64,000 bases of DNA, taken from NCBI RefSeq assembly GCF_004331465.1, contig NZ_SJKB01000017.1, positions 1-64,000 of the forward strand. Reading direction: 5' to 3'. This document shows, in pieces, positions 8,583-17,064 of the stretch. The stretch comes from Kribbella pittospori (lineage in GTDB: Bacteria > Actinomycetota > Actinomycetes > Propionibacteriales > Kribbellaceae). The notes beneath the pieces were generated by a model that ran no database searches, was not told the DNA's origin, and was given only the letters and a program-made list of their open reading frames with translations. Position 1 is the stretch's first letter, and each line of letters opens with the position of its first letter. The position numbers and the translations under genes were made by a program.

Positions 8583-10135
8583 TGGGCTCCTCCCACTTCT
8601 TCGAACACTTCGCCCTGTCCCATCGCGGCGGCGAGTAGATCCCCTTCGCCGGAGTCCGCCGTACTGAACGAGGCCACGTCGCGCCCGTCCCGCAGTACGA
8701 CGACCCGATCGCAGACGCCGACCAACTCCGGCAGTTCGGACGAGGCCAGCAGTACGCCGATGCCTTGCCCGGCCAACTCACCGAGCAGGCGGTAGATCTC
8801 GGACTTCGCGCCGACGTCGACGCCACGGGTGGGCTCGTCGAGCAGCAGCAACTTCGGCTCGGTCAGCAGCATCCGCCCGAACACGACCTTCTGCTGATTG
8901 CCGCCGGACAGCGTGCCGACCTCGTCCTGCAGACGGCCGAACTTCAGCCGCAATCGGTCCGCCATCCGCACCGACGCGGCCCGCTCCATCCGCCGCACGA
9001 TCACCCCCAGCCGCCCGTACGACGGGAGGCTCGAGACGACCGTGTTGGCGAGGATCGAGTGGAACAGGACAAGCCCGGATGCGCGCCGGTCCTCGGGGAC
9101 GAAACCGATGCCGTGGGCAAGTGCCTGGCGTGGTCGGCGCGGGTGGATCTCCTGGCCCCGCAGGAGGATTCGGCCGGTCCGCGTGCCCGCCGGGGCGACG
9201 CCGTACAGGGTCTCGAGCAGTTCGGTGCGGCCGGCGCCGAGCAGGCCGGCCAAACCGACGATCTCGCCGGACCGAACGGTCAGCGAGATGCCGTCGGGGT
9301 CGCGGCGGCCGGGTCGCGGTCTGCGGGCCTTCAGAGCGAGGTTGTCGACGCGGAGGAGTTCGTCGCCGGTGTCGGTGTCGGGAGTGGTGAACATGGTCTG
9401 CACCGGGCGGCCGACCATCGCCTCGACGACCTCGGCGGTGCTCAACTTGCGCGGGTCGAAGCTGCTGACGATCTCACCGTTGCGGAGGACGGTCGCGCGG
9501 TCGGCGACCTGGGCGATCTCCTCCATCCGGTGCGAGATGTAGACGATGCCGACGCCGGACCTGCGGAGTTCGCGGATGACCTCGAAGAGGCGCTCGACCT
9601 CGGCGGTGGTCAGCGCCGAGGTTGGCTCGTCCATGATCAGGACGCGGGCGTCGAGGGAGATCGCCTTCGCGATCGTGACGAGTTGCTGTTCGCCGACGCG
9701 CAGTTCGCCGACCGGGCGGCGCGGGTCGAGCTTGACGCCACTGCGTTCCAGCAGAGCGCGGGCCTCGCGCTCCATCCGGCGGCGGTCGACCGTCTTCAGC
9801 GCGGTGCGGAGTTCGCGGCCGAGGAAGATGTTGTCGGCGACGGACAGGCCGGGGACCAGGTCGAGCTCCTGGTGGATCATCGCGATTCCGGCCGACTGCG
9901 CGTCGGTGGGTCCGCCGAAGCCGACCTGTTGGCCGTTGATCTCGATCGTGCCGTCGTAGTCAGTGACGTCGCCGGACAGGATCTTCATCAGCGTGCTCTT
10001 GCCGGCACCGTTCTCGCCGAGCAGTGCGTGCACCTCGCCCGCGCCCAGGGTGAAGTCGACCTCGCGGCAGGCCTGCACACCGCCGTACCGCTTCCCGATC
10101 CGGACCATCCGGACCAGAGCAGCGCCGTCGGCCAT
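8579..10135 (-). CDS. Sugar ABC transporter ATP-binding protein, two-domain (RbsA-like)
   Basis: A 518-residue protein with two fused ABC domains, as in RbsA/XylG/MglA. Domain 1 has Walker A GENGAGKST, a changed signature (RVGEQQ) and Walker B LIMDEPTSAL. Domain 2 has a degenerate Walker A (GLLGAGRTE), a good signature LSGGNQQK and Walker B LLLLDEPTRGVD. One degenerate site is normal for this family. The ATG at 10135 follows GCGGAGGTGTC. A -10-like TAGCGT on the minus strand (10178-10173) is followed at once by a LacI-type operator, so the operon should be repressed by the neighbouring LacI protein. Confidence 0.94.
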   Translation of the reverse strand: MADGAALVRMVRIGKRYGGVQACREVDFTLGAGEVHALLGENGAGKSTLMKILSGDVTDYDGTIEINGQQVGFGGPTDAQSAGIAMIHQELDLVPGLSVADNIFLGRELRTALKTVDRRRMEREARALLERSGVKLDPRRPVGELRVGEQQLVTIAKAISLDARVLIMDEPTSALTTAEVERLFEVIRELRRSGVGIVYISHRMEEIAQVADRATVLRNGEIVSSFDPRKLSTAEVVEAMVGRPVQTMFTTPDTDTGDELLRVDNLALKARRPRPGRRDPDGISLTVRSGEIVGLAGLLGAGRTELLETLYGVAPAGTRTGRILLRGQEIHPRRPRQALAHGIGFVPEDRRASGLVLFHSILANTVVSSLPSYGRLGVIVRRMERAASVRMADRLRLKFGRLQDEVGTLSGGNQQKVVFGRMLLTEPKLLLLDEPTRGVDVGAKSEIYRLLGELAGQGIGVLLASSELPELVGVCDRVVVLRDGRDVASFSTADSGEGDLLAAAMGQGEVFEEVGGAQ

Positions 10136-10156
10136 GACACCTCCGCGACCCGGTGA

Positions 10157-10168
10157 GTAATCGATTTC
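10157..10168. promoter_or_regulatory. Candidate LacI-family operator of the sugar importer operon
   Basis: GTAATCGATTTC has the central CG and near-symmetric halves of LacI-type operators. It lies directly downstream of a -10-like TAGCGT on the minus strand, a roadblock position, 22 bases before the ATPase start. It shares GTAATC and the TT-C right half with 5396-5407. Confidence 0.5.
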
Positions 10169-10327
10169 CCGGACGCTAGACCGCGCCCTCCCAGCCCGTC
10201 AACCCCTGACCGACTGTCCGCACCAATCCGTAACCCAGCTTCGGCTCCCACGGCACCCTTTCGAGCAGGGTCGAAGGGTGGCGGACCGCTGGCACTGCAC
10301 AACGTCCACCGCTCAGGCGAACCGCTG

Positions 10328-10353
10328 CCCGCGCGAGCGTGAACTCGCGCGGG
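10328..10353 (-). terminator. Hairpin after the oligopeptide-type operon
   Basis: CCCGCGCGAG and CTCGCGCGGG form a perfect 10-bp stem with a 6-base loop, 32 bases beyond the stop of the last operon gene. No T-run is seen. The rest of 10136-10385 holds only the sugar importer promoter and operator. Confidence 0.6.
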
Positions 10354-10385
10354 CGGCGATCCTTGTTGAGTGCCTGGCGTCCGGG

Positions 10386-11897
10386 CTAGCTCCCCGAGAC
10401 ACTCACCTTGGCGAACAGGGGTCGGCCGCTCGGGGGCATGACGAAGTTCTGGACCCGGGAGCGGTGGGCCGAGTTGGAGGCGAGGTCGGCGGGGAAGATG
10501 CCGACCGCGTCGGTCCAGAGCATCTGGCCGGCCTGCTCGTAGAGCTTCGGGCGTTGCGCCTGGTCGACGGACGAGCGGGCGTCGAGCAGCAGCTTGTCGA
10601 CCGCGGGGTTGCAGTAGCCATTGCGCTTCGCCGAGCAGACGTAGAGCCGGGCCAGGGTGTAGTCCGCGTCGCCGGTGCCGGTGACGTTGGTCTGCAGGTT
10701 CATGTCCCAGTTCAGCTTGCCGAAGTCCTCCAGCCACTGGGCGCGTTCCTTCTCCAGCGGCTTCACCGTGACGCCGATCTTGGCCCAGTCCGAGATCATC
10801 GCCTGCGCCAGCGCCCGGATGTTCGGACCACCTTCGAGCGGCCACTGCATCGACGTACTGAACCCGTTCGGGTAGCCCGCCTCGGTCAGCAACTGCTTCG
10901 CCTTCGCCGGGTCGTACTGGTACGGCGCCAGCTTCGGCGCACCGATGACACCTTGGGCCAGCGGCGCCTGCGCCACCGACGCCAGGTCACCGAACAGGTC
11001 CTTGACCGTGCCCTCGAGGTTCAGCCCGTACCACATCGCCTGCCGGACCCGCTTGTCGTTGAACGGCTTCCGGTTGGAGTTGAACCAGTCGAAGTAGTAC
11101 GTCCAGCTCGGCGTGGTCTCGTAGCTGATCCCGCTGCTCCCCTTCACCTCGCCGACCTGGTCCGGCGGGATCTGCGTGAGGACGTCGACCTCGCCGTTCT
11201 CCAGCGCGGTGATCCGGCCGGCGACCTCCGGGATGTTGACGAACTCCAGCTTGTTCAGCTTCGGTGCGCCATCCCAGTACGTCGGGTTGGCCGCCAGCTC
11301 GAGCTTCTCGTCAGGCTGGAACGCAGTGACCGAGAACGGGCCGGTCCCGACGGGCTTGTTGAAGAACCCGTCGGTGTTGATCTTGTCCGCCGGCCCGATG
11401 AACAGCAGCGTGAGCGAACTCAGCAACGTCCCGAGCGGCTTGCTCGTCTTCACCGTCACCGTCTGGTCGTCGGTCGCCGCGAACGACGTCACCGTCGCGT
11501 AGAGCGGAACGAGCGGGCCGTCGAGCTTCTTGTGCCGCTCGTACGACGCCACCACGTCCTTGGCCGTGAACGGCGTACCGTCGGAGAACTTCACGCCGGA
11601 CCGGAGCTTGAACACCCAGGTGTCCGGATCCGGGTTCTCCCAGGAGGTCGCCAGGACCGGGACGATCTTGCCGTCCTCGACCCGGACCAGCGGCTCCATG
11701 ATCTGCTGGATCGCGGTCTGCACGGCCTCCTCACCGGCGAACTTGTGGGTGTCCAGCGACACCGGGAACATGGCCGGCGCGTAGCGCAGGATCTGCTCGC
11801 CGCCGCCGTCGGCGCTCGGCTCGCTGGCCGGCGAACACGCACTCAGCGCGGCCAGGGCGGCGACGGCGACCGCCGCCACGATTCGCTTCCTCAACAC
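10386..11897 (-). CDS. ABC transporter family 5 substrate-binding lipoprotein
   Basis: A 503-residue solute-binding protein of family 5 (DppA/OppA/NikA type). The start is GTG at 11897 with AAAGGAG 7 bases upstream. The signal peptide ends in LSAC with the lipid Cys at position 21. The mature chain shows the family blocks LVRVEDGKIVPVLATSWE, FKLRSGVKFSDGTPF, GTGPFSV and RQAMWYGLN. Family members bind peptides but also nickel, opines, plant sugar phosphodiesters or oligosaccharides, so the ligand is open. It is the last gene of the run that begins with iclR, after the permeases, ATPases and two hydrolytic enzymes. Confidence 0.92.
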   Translation of the reverse strand: MLRKRIVAAVAVAALAALSACSPASEPSADGGGEQILRYAPAMFPVSLDTHKFAGEEAVQTAIQQIMEPLVRVEDGKIVPVLATSWENPDPDTWVFKLRSGVKFSDGTPFTAKDVVASYERHKKLDGPLVPLYATVTSFAATDDQTVTVKTSKPLGTLLSSLTLLFIGPADKINTDGFFNKPVGTGPFSVTAFQPDEKLELAANPTYWDGAPKLNKLEFVNIPEVAGRITALENGEVDVLTQIPPDQVGEVKGSSGISYETTPSWTYYFDWFNSNRKPFNDKRVRQAMWYGLNLEGTVKDLFGDLASVAQAPLAQGVIGAPKLAPYQYDPAKAKQLLTEAGYPNGFSTSMQWPLEGGPNIRALAQAMISDWAKIGVTVKPLEKERAQWLEDFGKLNWDMNLQTNVTGTGDADYTLARLYVCSAKRNGYCNPAVDKLLLDARSSVDQAQRPKLYEQAGQMLWTDAVGIFPADLASNSAHRSRVQNFVMPPSGRPLFAKVSVSGS

Positions 11898-11922
11898 GGG
11901 ATTCTCCTTTGCAGGGCAGGGG

Positions 11923-12726
11923 TCACGAGGCGGTGTCGCTGGGAGGCCGCGTGAAGGTGTAGGTGGCGACGACCGGGTAGTGGTCAGAGGGCGCGCGGCC
12001 GTCGTGGAAGAAGTCGACGACCTCGCTGGTGCGGGCGGCGAGCGGGCCGCGGGCGAAGATCCAATCGATCGCCTTGGGTGGTGAAGCGAGCGGTGACAGC
12101 CGGGTCCCGATCGGACCGGTGGCCACCGTCGGCACGACCGGGTGGGTGACCGGTGAGTGCCGGCCGAGTGCGGTGAAGCTGTCCAGGAACCCGGCGTTCC
12201 CGAGCTCCCATTGCGGTGGGCCGATGTCGTTGATGTCGACGGTGAACAGGCATGCGCCGTCGCCGGCAAGCCGCTCGAGTGCTTCCGCGATGGATCGGGC
12301 CTGGGTGACGCGGCGGTTGCGGTGGTCGGTCCGTTCGTCCGGGTGCCCGGGCCAGGTCAGATGCGCCGTACTGAAGATCAGCTCGGGGCCGTCGGTCGGG
12401 CGGAGTCGAACCCAGAACAGGCGTGCGTCCGGCGACAGGATGCCGACGTCCTCGGCGCCGTACTCGATGGCCGTGAAGAGGTCGCGGCGCCACCAGAGGT
12501 TGCTCTGGGTCTCCCAGCCGGCTCCTCGGTCGACGCGTTCATGTCCGGGCAGGACGTCGTCGATCAGTTTGCGGGTGGACGGGCGGAGCTCTTGTACTGC
12601 GAGCAGGTCCGGCGGGCGGGTCGTGAACAGCGCGGTCAACGCATCCTGCCGCTGCTCGAGGTGGAAGTCCGCCCACAGGTTGTAGGTCATGGTCACGAAA
12701 CTGAAGTTGCTCAAGGCAATCGTCAT
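11923..12726 (-). CDS. Endonuclease/exonuclease/phosphatase (EEP) family enzyme
   Basis: A 267-residue metal-dependent phosphodiesterase/phosphatase fold. Visible EEP motifs in order: TYNLW, LLAVQELR (metal-binding Glu), STAHLTWPGH, TVDINDI, KAIDWIFA and the terminal SDHYPVVA with the catalytic His. There is no signal peptide, so it should act in the cytoplasm on material brought in. The ATG at 12726 overlaps the stop of the histidine phosphatase gene (ATGA). Being coupled to an importer and a second phosphatase suggests hydrolysis of an imported phosphodiester; the substrate is inference. Family members also include nucleases and sphingomyelinases. Confidence 0.88.
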   Translation of the reverse strand: MTIALSNFSFVTMTYNLWADFHLEQRQDALTALFTTRPPDLLAVQELRPSTRKLIDDVLPGHERVDRGAGWETQSNLWWRRDLFTAIEYGAEDVGILSPDARLFWVRLRPTDGPELIFSTAHLTWPGHPDERTDHRNRRVTQARSIAEALERLAGDGACLFTVDINDIGPPQWELGNAGFLDSFTALGRHSPVTHPVVPTVATGPIGTRLSPLASPPKAIDWIFARGPLAARTSEVVDFFHDGRAPSDHYPVVATYTFTRPPSDTAS

Positions 12727-13781
12727 GCCGGCTGCTCCTCGGTGGAGGCGGTCCCCGAGGTCGGGACGTTGTACGCCGTCAGCGTTGTTACTGCGAGTAA
12801 GTCGTCGACCTGGATGGTCGTGAGCGAGCAGTTCACCGGCGGATCCAGCAACACCTCGCCACCCGGTGGCAACCGCAACGTCGACGCCGTCGCAACCCTG
12901 ATCGGCCCACCATGCGTCACCACCAGAACCCGCCGCGCCCCCGAGCTAGCGATCTCCCGGATCGCCTCCCAAACCCGCTCCCTCAGCTGAGCGAACGTCT
13001 CCCCACCCCCGCGCGCCACGTCCTCCCCCCGCCCAAACGCCTCAACCACCCCAGGCTCCGCCGCATAAACGTCCGCAAACGTCCGCCCACCCCAAGCCCC
13101 CACGTCAATCTCCCGCCACCGCCGATCGACTCGAACCCCCGGCCGACCGCCGCACTCCGCGTCCCCCGGCTGCCGCGCATACGCCAACCCCGCCGCAGCG
13201 CCCACCACGTACTCCGCACCCGCCGCACCCCCGCCACCCGCCGCAGCGCCCACCACATACTCCGCAGCCACCGCACCCACGCCATCCGCCGCAGCGCCCA
13301 CCACGTACTCCGCACCCGCCGCACCCGCACCATCCGGCGCATCCGCGCTACGCGAGCGGCCAGTGGTGCCCGCCGGACCCGCGCCGCCTGTGGCGTCCGC
13401 GGTGGCGGCGCCGGCCGCGTTCGCCGTACCCGGGCGATCCGGTGCGGCCGCGGCGTCCGCCGTACCCGTCGCGTTCGCCGTACCCGCCGCGTTCGCGGTG
13501 CGCGCCCCGTCCGCCCCGTGCGCCGTACCCGCCGTGCCCGCCGTACCCGCCGTACCCGCCGTCGGGAGGCTGTCGAGGTAGGGCTGGAGGGTTTCGGTTA
13601 CGCGCTGGAGGTCGCTGGCGACGATTTGATCAAAGACATGTGATCGCAGGTACTCGGCGGCGAGCTTCGCCTGCTGGTGGCCGAGTGCGCTGAGGCCGGT
13701 GCCCATCTGGCCCTGGTAGCGGTCCTCGGCGTTCCAGAGGGACTCGCCGTGGCGAAGCAGGACAAGTTCAGTACGGCTCAT
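12723..13781 (-). CDS. Histidine phosphatase family protein with large Ala/Gly/Thr-rich insert
   Basis: A 352-residue phosphoglycerate-mutase-like phosphatase. The core is intact: LLRHGESLWN at residues 8-17 with the phospho-accepting His, SDLQRVTET near 57-64, REIDVGAWGGRTF near 223-235, and VVTHGGPIRV with the second catalytic His. Between residues about 74 and 212, where the family usually has about 20 residues, lies a low-complexity insert: GTA-rich repeats, then three copies of a segment containing AEYVVGAAA. The insert is in frame and without stops. The ATG at 13781 overlaps the stop of a tiny upstream ORF (ATGA). It likely dephosphorylates a product of the same pathway. Confidence 0.87.
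   Translation of the reverse strand: MSRTELVLLRHGESLWNAEDRYQGQMGTGLSALGHQQAKLAAEYLRSHVFDQIVASDLQRVTETLQPYLDSLPTAGTAGTAGTAGTAHGADGARTANAAGTANATGTADAAAAPDRPGTANAAGAATADATGGAGPAGTTGRSRSADAPDGAGAAGAEYVVGAAADGVGAVAAEYVVGAAAGGGGAAGAEYVVGAAAGLAYARQPGDAECGGRPGVRVDRRWREIDVGAWGGRTFADVYAAEPGVVEAFGRGEDVARGGGETFAQLRERVWEAIREIASSGARRVLVVTHGGPIRVATASTLRLPPGGEVLLDPPVNCSLTTIQVDDLLAVTTLTAYNVPTSGTASTEEQPA
13145..13562 (-). repeat. Low-complexity minisatellite inside the phosphatase gene
   Basis: GC-rich short repeats, built largely from GCCGTACCC-like and GGCGGCGCC-like words, encode the Ala/Gly/Thr insert. Three imperfect longer copies encode AEYVVGAAA with flanking Gly/Ala. The reading frame stays open throughout. 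Confidence 0.75.
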
Positions 13782-13867
13782 CGGCTCACTCCCGTGAGTT
13801 CGGTGCGGCTGAGTCGGCGCATCGCCGTGAACGCGCGCGGTGCGGACGGGTCCGTCGGGCGGCTCAT
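13778..13867 (-). CDS. Possible 29-residue ORF coupled at both ends
   Basis: A short frame beginning MSRPTDPSAP and ending RTELTGVSR. Its ATG overlaps the stop of the OppF-like gene (ATGA) and its stop overlaps the ATG of the phosphatase gene (ATGA). It could be a real small protein, a coupling device that passes ribosomes along, or a remnant: its end, SRTEL, resembles the MSRTEL that opens the phosphatase, suggesting a small local duplication. No family is recognised. Confidence 0.4.
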   Translation of the reverse strand: MSRPTDPSAPRAFTAMRRLSRTELTGVSR

Positions 13868-15180
13868 CGGGTGGCTCCGGCTAGGTCGGTGGCGAAGTGG
13901 CAGGCGGTGGGGTGGCGGTCGAGTCTCGTCTCGAGCGCCGGTTCTTGCTCGGCGCAGATGTCTTCGGCTTTCCAGCAGCGGGTGCGGAAGCGGCAGCCGG
14001 ACGGTGGATCGGCGGGCGAGGGTACGTCGCCGCCGATGATGATCGGTTCACGTTCCGGCTTGGTCCACGGCTTCGGGTCCGGGACCGCGGACAGCAACGC
14101 CTGGGTGTACGGATGCAGCGGCCGCTGGAACAACTCGTCCTGGGTCGCGGTCTCCACCACCCGCCCGAGGTACATCACCGCGACTTGATCACTGATATGA
14201 CGTACGACGGACAGGTCGTGGGCGATGAACAAGTACGCGAGTCCGAGGTCCCGGCGGAGGTCCGCGAGCAGGTTGAGCACTTGGGCTTGCACGGAAACGT
14301 CGAGCGCGGAGACTGCCTCATCGCAGATGACGAGCTTCGGCCGGAGCGCGAGCGCGCGGGCGATGCCGATCCGCTGCCGCTGGCCGCCGGAGAACTGGTG
14401 CGGGTAGCGCTTGGCGTGATCCGGGTTGAGACCGACGCGTTCGAGAAGGTCGCGGACTTCGGCGCGGTGTCGGTTGCGGGGTACGACGTCGGGGTGGATC
14501 TCCCAGGCCTCGCTGATGATCTGTTCGACGGTGGCGCGTGGATTGAGGGAGGCGTACGGGTCCTGGAAGATCATTTGCAGTTGCCGGCGCACCCGGCGCA
14601 TGGATGCTTTGGGCAACGAGGTGAGTTCCTCGCCCTCGAACACGATGCTGCCGGAGCGCGCCTTCTCCAGCCCGATGATCGTCCGCGCCACCGTCGACTT
14701 CCCCGACCCGGACTCCCCCACCAGCCCAAGCGTCCCGCCGGCCGGAATATCAAACGACACCCCCGCCACCGCCTGGATCTCCCCCACCACCCGCCGCAAC
14801 AAAGCCGACCGCAACGGAAAAGACGTATGCAAATCCCGCACCGACAGGAGAGGCGCGGCGCCCGCCGGCTGCGCCGGCGGGATGTATGAGGAGGTGGACG
14901 AGGCCTGGGTGCTCGAAGGACGCGGGGTGGTCGAAGCCGGAGAGGCAGCGGCGGACGCCTGAGCTGCAAACGCCGAGGCGGCGGAGGAACCCGAGGCAGT
15001 GGTGGATGCCGGGGCAGTGGTGGATGCCGGGGCGGTGGTGGATGCCGGGGCGGTGGTGGACGCCGGGGCGGTGGTGGACGCCGGGGCGGTGGTGGACGCC
15101 GGGGCGGTGGTGGACGCCGGGGCGGTGGTGGATGCCGGGGCGGTGGTGGATGCCGGGGTGGGAGTCGGGTTAGGGGGCAT
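13864..15180 (-). CDS. Oligopeptide-type ABC transporter ATPase (OppF/DppF-like) with repetitive N-terminal tail
   Basis: A 438-residue ATPase. The ABC domain starts near residue 110 (LLSVRDLHTSF) and has Walker A GESGSGKST, Q-loop FQDPYASLNPR, signature QFSGGQRQR, Walker B LVICDEAVSALD and the H-loop AHDLS. The C-terminal oligopeptide domain has the Cys pattern GCRFRTRC...C seen in OppF. The first 105 residues are unusual: PNPTPTP, then nine copies of ASTTAP, then a Ser/Ala-rich stretch. The ATG at 15180 is well supported by GGAAGGAG 9 bases upstream, so the tail should be translated. The gene overlaps the OppD-like gene by 11 bases. Confidence 0.92.
   Translation of the reverse strand: MPPNPTPTPASTTAPASTTAPASTTAPASTTAPASTTAPASTTAPASTTAPASTTAPASTTASGSSAASAFAAQASAAASPASTTPRPSSTQASSTSSYIPPAQPAGAAPLLSVRDLHTSFPLRSALLRRVVGEIQAVAGVSFDIPAGGTLGLVGESGSGKSTVARTIIGLEKARSGSIVFEGEELTSLPKASMRRVRRQLQMIFQDPYASLNPRATVEQIISEAWEIHPDVVPRNRHRAEVRDLLERVGLNPDHAKRYPHQFSGGQRQRIGIARALALRPKLVICDEAVSALDVSVQAQVLNLLADLRRDLGLAYLFIAHDLSVVRHISDQVAVMYLGRVVETATQDELFQRPLHPYTQALLSAVPDPKPWTKPEREPIIIGGDVPSPADPPSGCRFRTRCWKAEDICAEQEPALETRLDRHPTACHFATDLAGATR
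14999..15153 (-). repeat. 18-bp tandem repeat encoding ASTTAP
   Basis: About nine copies of an 18-bp unit (plus-strand form GTGGTGGATGCCGGGGCG, with a T/C switch in GATGCC/GACGCC) near the 5' end of the OppF-like gene. The period is a multiple of three, so copy number can change without frameshift. Confidence 0.9.
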
Positions 15181-16159
15181 CTGTTAGGACTCCTTCCGGG
15201 TGGTGGCAGGCGGTTTGGTGTTGGGGTGGGCGGGTGGGCAGGGGGCGGAGGTTGGGTTGGTCGGTGGTGCAGAGGTCGTCGGCGTACTGGCAGCGGGGGT
15301 GGAAGGAGCAGCCGGTGGGGAGGGACAGGAGGTCTGGTGGGGAGCCTTGGATGGGGGTGAGGCGGTCTCGGGGGCCGTCGAGGACGGGGACCGAGCCCAT
15401 CAGGCCGGCGGTGTACGGGTGTCCGCTGTGTTCGTAGACCTCACGGATCGGACCCGTCTCCACGACACGACCGGCGTACATCAGGACGACGCGGTCGGCG
15501 ACGTCGGCAACGACTCCGAGGTCGTGGGTGATGAGGACGAGGGACATGCCCTCCTCGGCCTGGAGCCGGGCGAGCAGGTCCATGATCTGCGCCTGGACGG
15601 TGACGTCGAGCGCGGTGGTCGGTTCGTCGGCGATCAGCAGCCGCGGCGACAACGCGAGCGCCATCGCGATCATCACCCGCTGCCGCATCCCGCCGGAGAA
15701 CTGATGCGGATAGTCATCCAGCCGCTTCGACGCCGCCGGGATCCCGACCCGCTTCATCAACTCCAACGCGGCCGCCCGCGCGTCACGACGCGACGCCCCG
15801 CGATGCCGCCGGAACATCTCCCCGATCTGCGCACCCACCCGGAAGACCGGGTTCAGCGAACTCAACGGATCCTGGAACACCATCGCGATCTCGCGTCCGC
15901 GCAAACCCTTCGCAGCACCAGGCGTCAGCAGATCGCGCCCGTCGTACGTGATCGACCCACCGGCGATCCGCCCGGCCGGCTTGGGCACGATCCCCATCAC
16001 CGCCTGCGCAGTCACGCTCTTCCCGCTGCCCGACTCGCCCAGCAGCGCGACAGTCTCGCCAGCAGCAACCTCGAACGACGCACCATCGACAGCCGTCACC
16101 ACCCCACCGGACGTGTCGAACTCGACCCGCAGATCGCGCACACTCAACAAGACCGTCAT
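15170..16159 (-). CDS. Oligopeptide-type ABC transporter ATPase (OppD/DppD-like)
   Basis: A 329-residue ABC ATPase. Motifs: Walker A GESGSGKSV, Q-loop FQDPLSSLNP, signature QFSGGMRQR, Walker B LLIADEPTTALD, H-loop THDLGVVA, then the oligopeptide C-terminal domain with GCSFHPRCQYADDLC. The ATG at 16159 is preferred to the adjacent in-frame GTG at 16162 because GAGGAG then lies 6 bases upstream. The start overlaps the stop of the OppC-like gene. It pairs with the OppF-like ATPase to power the importer. Confidence 0.94.
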   Translation of the reverse strand: MTVLLSVRDLRVEFDTSGGVVTAVDGASFEVAAGETVALLGESGSGKSVTAQAVMGIVPKPAGRIAGGSITYDGRDLLTPGAAKGLRGREIAMVFQDPLSSLNPVFRVGAQIGEMFRRHRGASRRDARAAALELMKRVGIPAASKRLDDYPHQFSGGMRQRVMIAMALALSPRLLIADEPTTALDVTVQAQIMDLLARLQAEEGMSLVLITHDLGVVADVADRVVLMYAGRVVETGPIREVYEHSGHPYTAGLMGSVPVLDGPRDRLTPIQGSPPDLLSLPTGCSFHPRCQYADDLCTTDQPNLRPLPTRPPQHQTACHHPEGVLTDAP

Positions 16160-17064
16160 CACAGACTCCTCAGCCGCGGGTCGTACCGGTCCCGCAGCGC
16201 ATCACCGAGTACGCCGAGCGAGACCACCAGGAACGCCAGCGCGATCCCCGGAATCGTCGAGATCCACCACGCATCGGCCAGATAGTTGCGCCCGTTCGCG
16301 ATCGTCACGCCCCAACTCGGCGTACTCGCCGGCGTCCCGAGACCAAGGAAGCTGAGCGACGCCTCGGCCAGAATCACGTGCCCGATCTCAACCGTCGCCA
16401 CCACCAGCACAGGCGCGACGCAAGCCGGCAACACCGACCGCGAGATCAACCGCCACGTCCCAGCACCCAACGTCCGCGACGCATCGACGAACTCCCGCCG
16501 CCGTGTCGCCAACGCCTGCCCTCGCGCGACCCGAGCGAACGTCACCCAGTTGGACACAGCCAGGACGATCACGACGTTCACCACCGAAGGTCCGAGCAGC
16601 GCCGCAATGAAGATCGCCAGCAAGATCGAGGGAAACGCCAGCTGAATATCGGCCAGCCGCATCAGTACGCCGTCCAGCCAGCCACCGAAATACCCGGCCG
16701 ACAACCCAACGGTCACTCCGATCGACCCGGCGAGAATCAGCGTCGCCAGCCCGACCGCGATCGAGATCCTTGCCCCCTGCAACATCTGCGCGAACAGATC
16801 CTGACCGACCTGATCGGTGCCGAAGATCGCGTACGACCCATCGGACAACCGGCTGAACGGCGGCCGCAGCCGGTCCGAGGTCCGAGTGTCGACCGGGTTG
16901 TACCGCACCAGCCACGGACCGAAGAGCGCAGCCAGCACATAGATCGTGATCACCACGAAGCCGAAGCGAATCCGGGCCGAGCCGGACCGCCCGCGCCGTT
17001 TGCTCTTCACCAGCGGCGCGGTCGCGGTGGTGAGGTCGAGTTCGGTCGAGGTCACGTCAGTCAC
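16159..17064 (-). CDS. Oligopeptide-type ABC transporter permease (OppC/DppC-like)
   Basis: A permease of about 301 residues with six hydrophobic segments. It has the OppC-type N-terminal TM followed by FGTDQVGQDLFAQMLQGARIS, and the EAA loop near RVARGQALATRRREFVDASRTLGA. The start is uncertain: GTG at 17064 (overlapping the OppB stop by 8 bases) or GTG at 17055; longer in-frame starts would run far into oppB. It forms the channel with the OppB-like protein. Confidence 0.9.
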   Translation of the reverse strand: MTDVTSTELDLTTATAPLVKSKRRGRSGSARIRFGFVVITIYVLAALFGPWLVRYNPVDTRTSDRLRPPFSRLSDGSYAIFGTDQVGQDLFAQMLQGARISIAVGLATLILAGSIGVTVGLSAGYFGGWLDGVLMRLADIQLAFPSILLAIFIAALLGPSVVNVVIVLAVSNWVTFARVARGQALATRRREFVDASRTLGAGTWRLISRSVLPACVAPVLVVATVEIGHVILAEASLSFLGLGTPASTPSWGVTIANGRNYLADAWWISTIPGIALAFLVVSLGVLGDALRDRYDPRLRSL

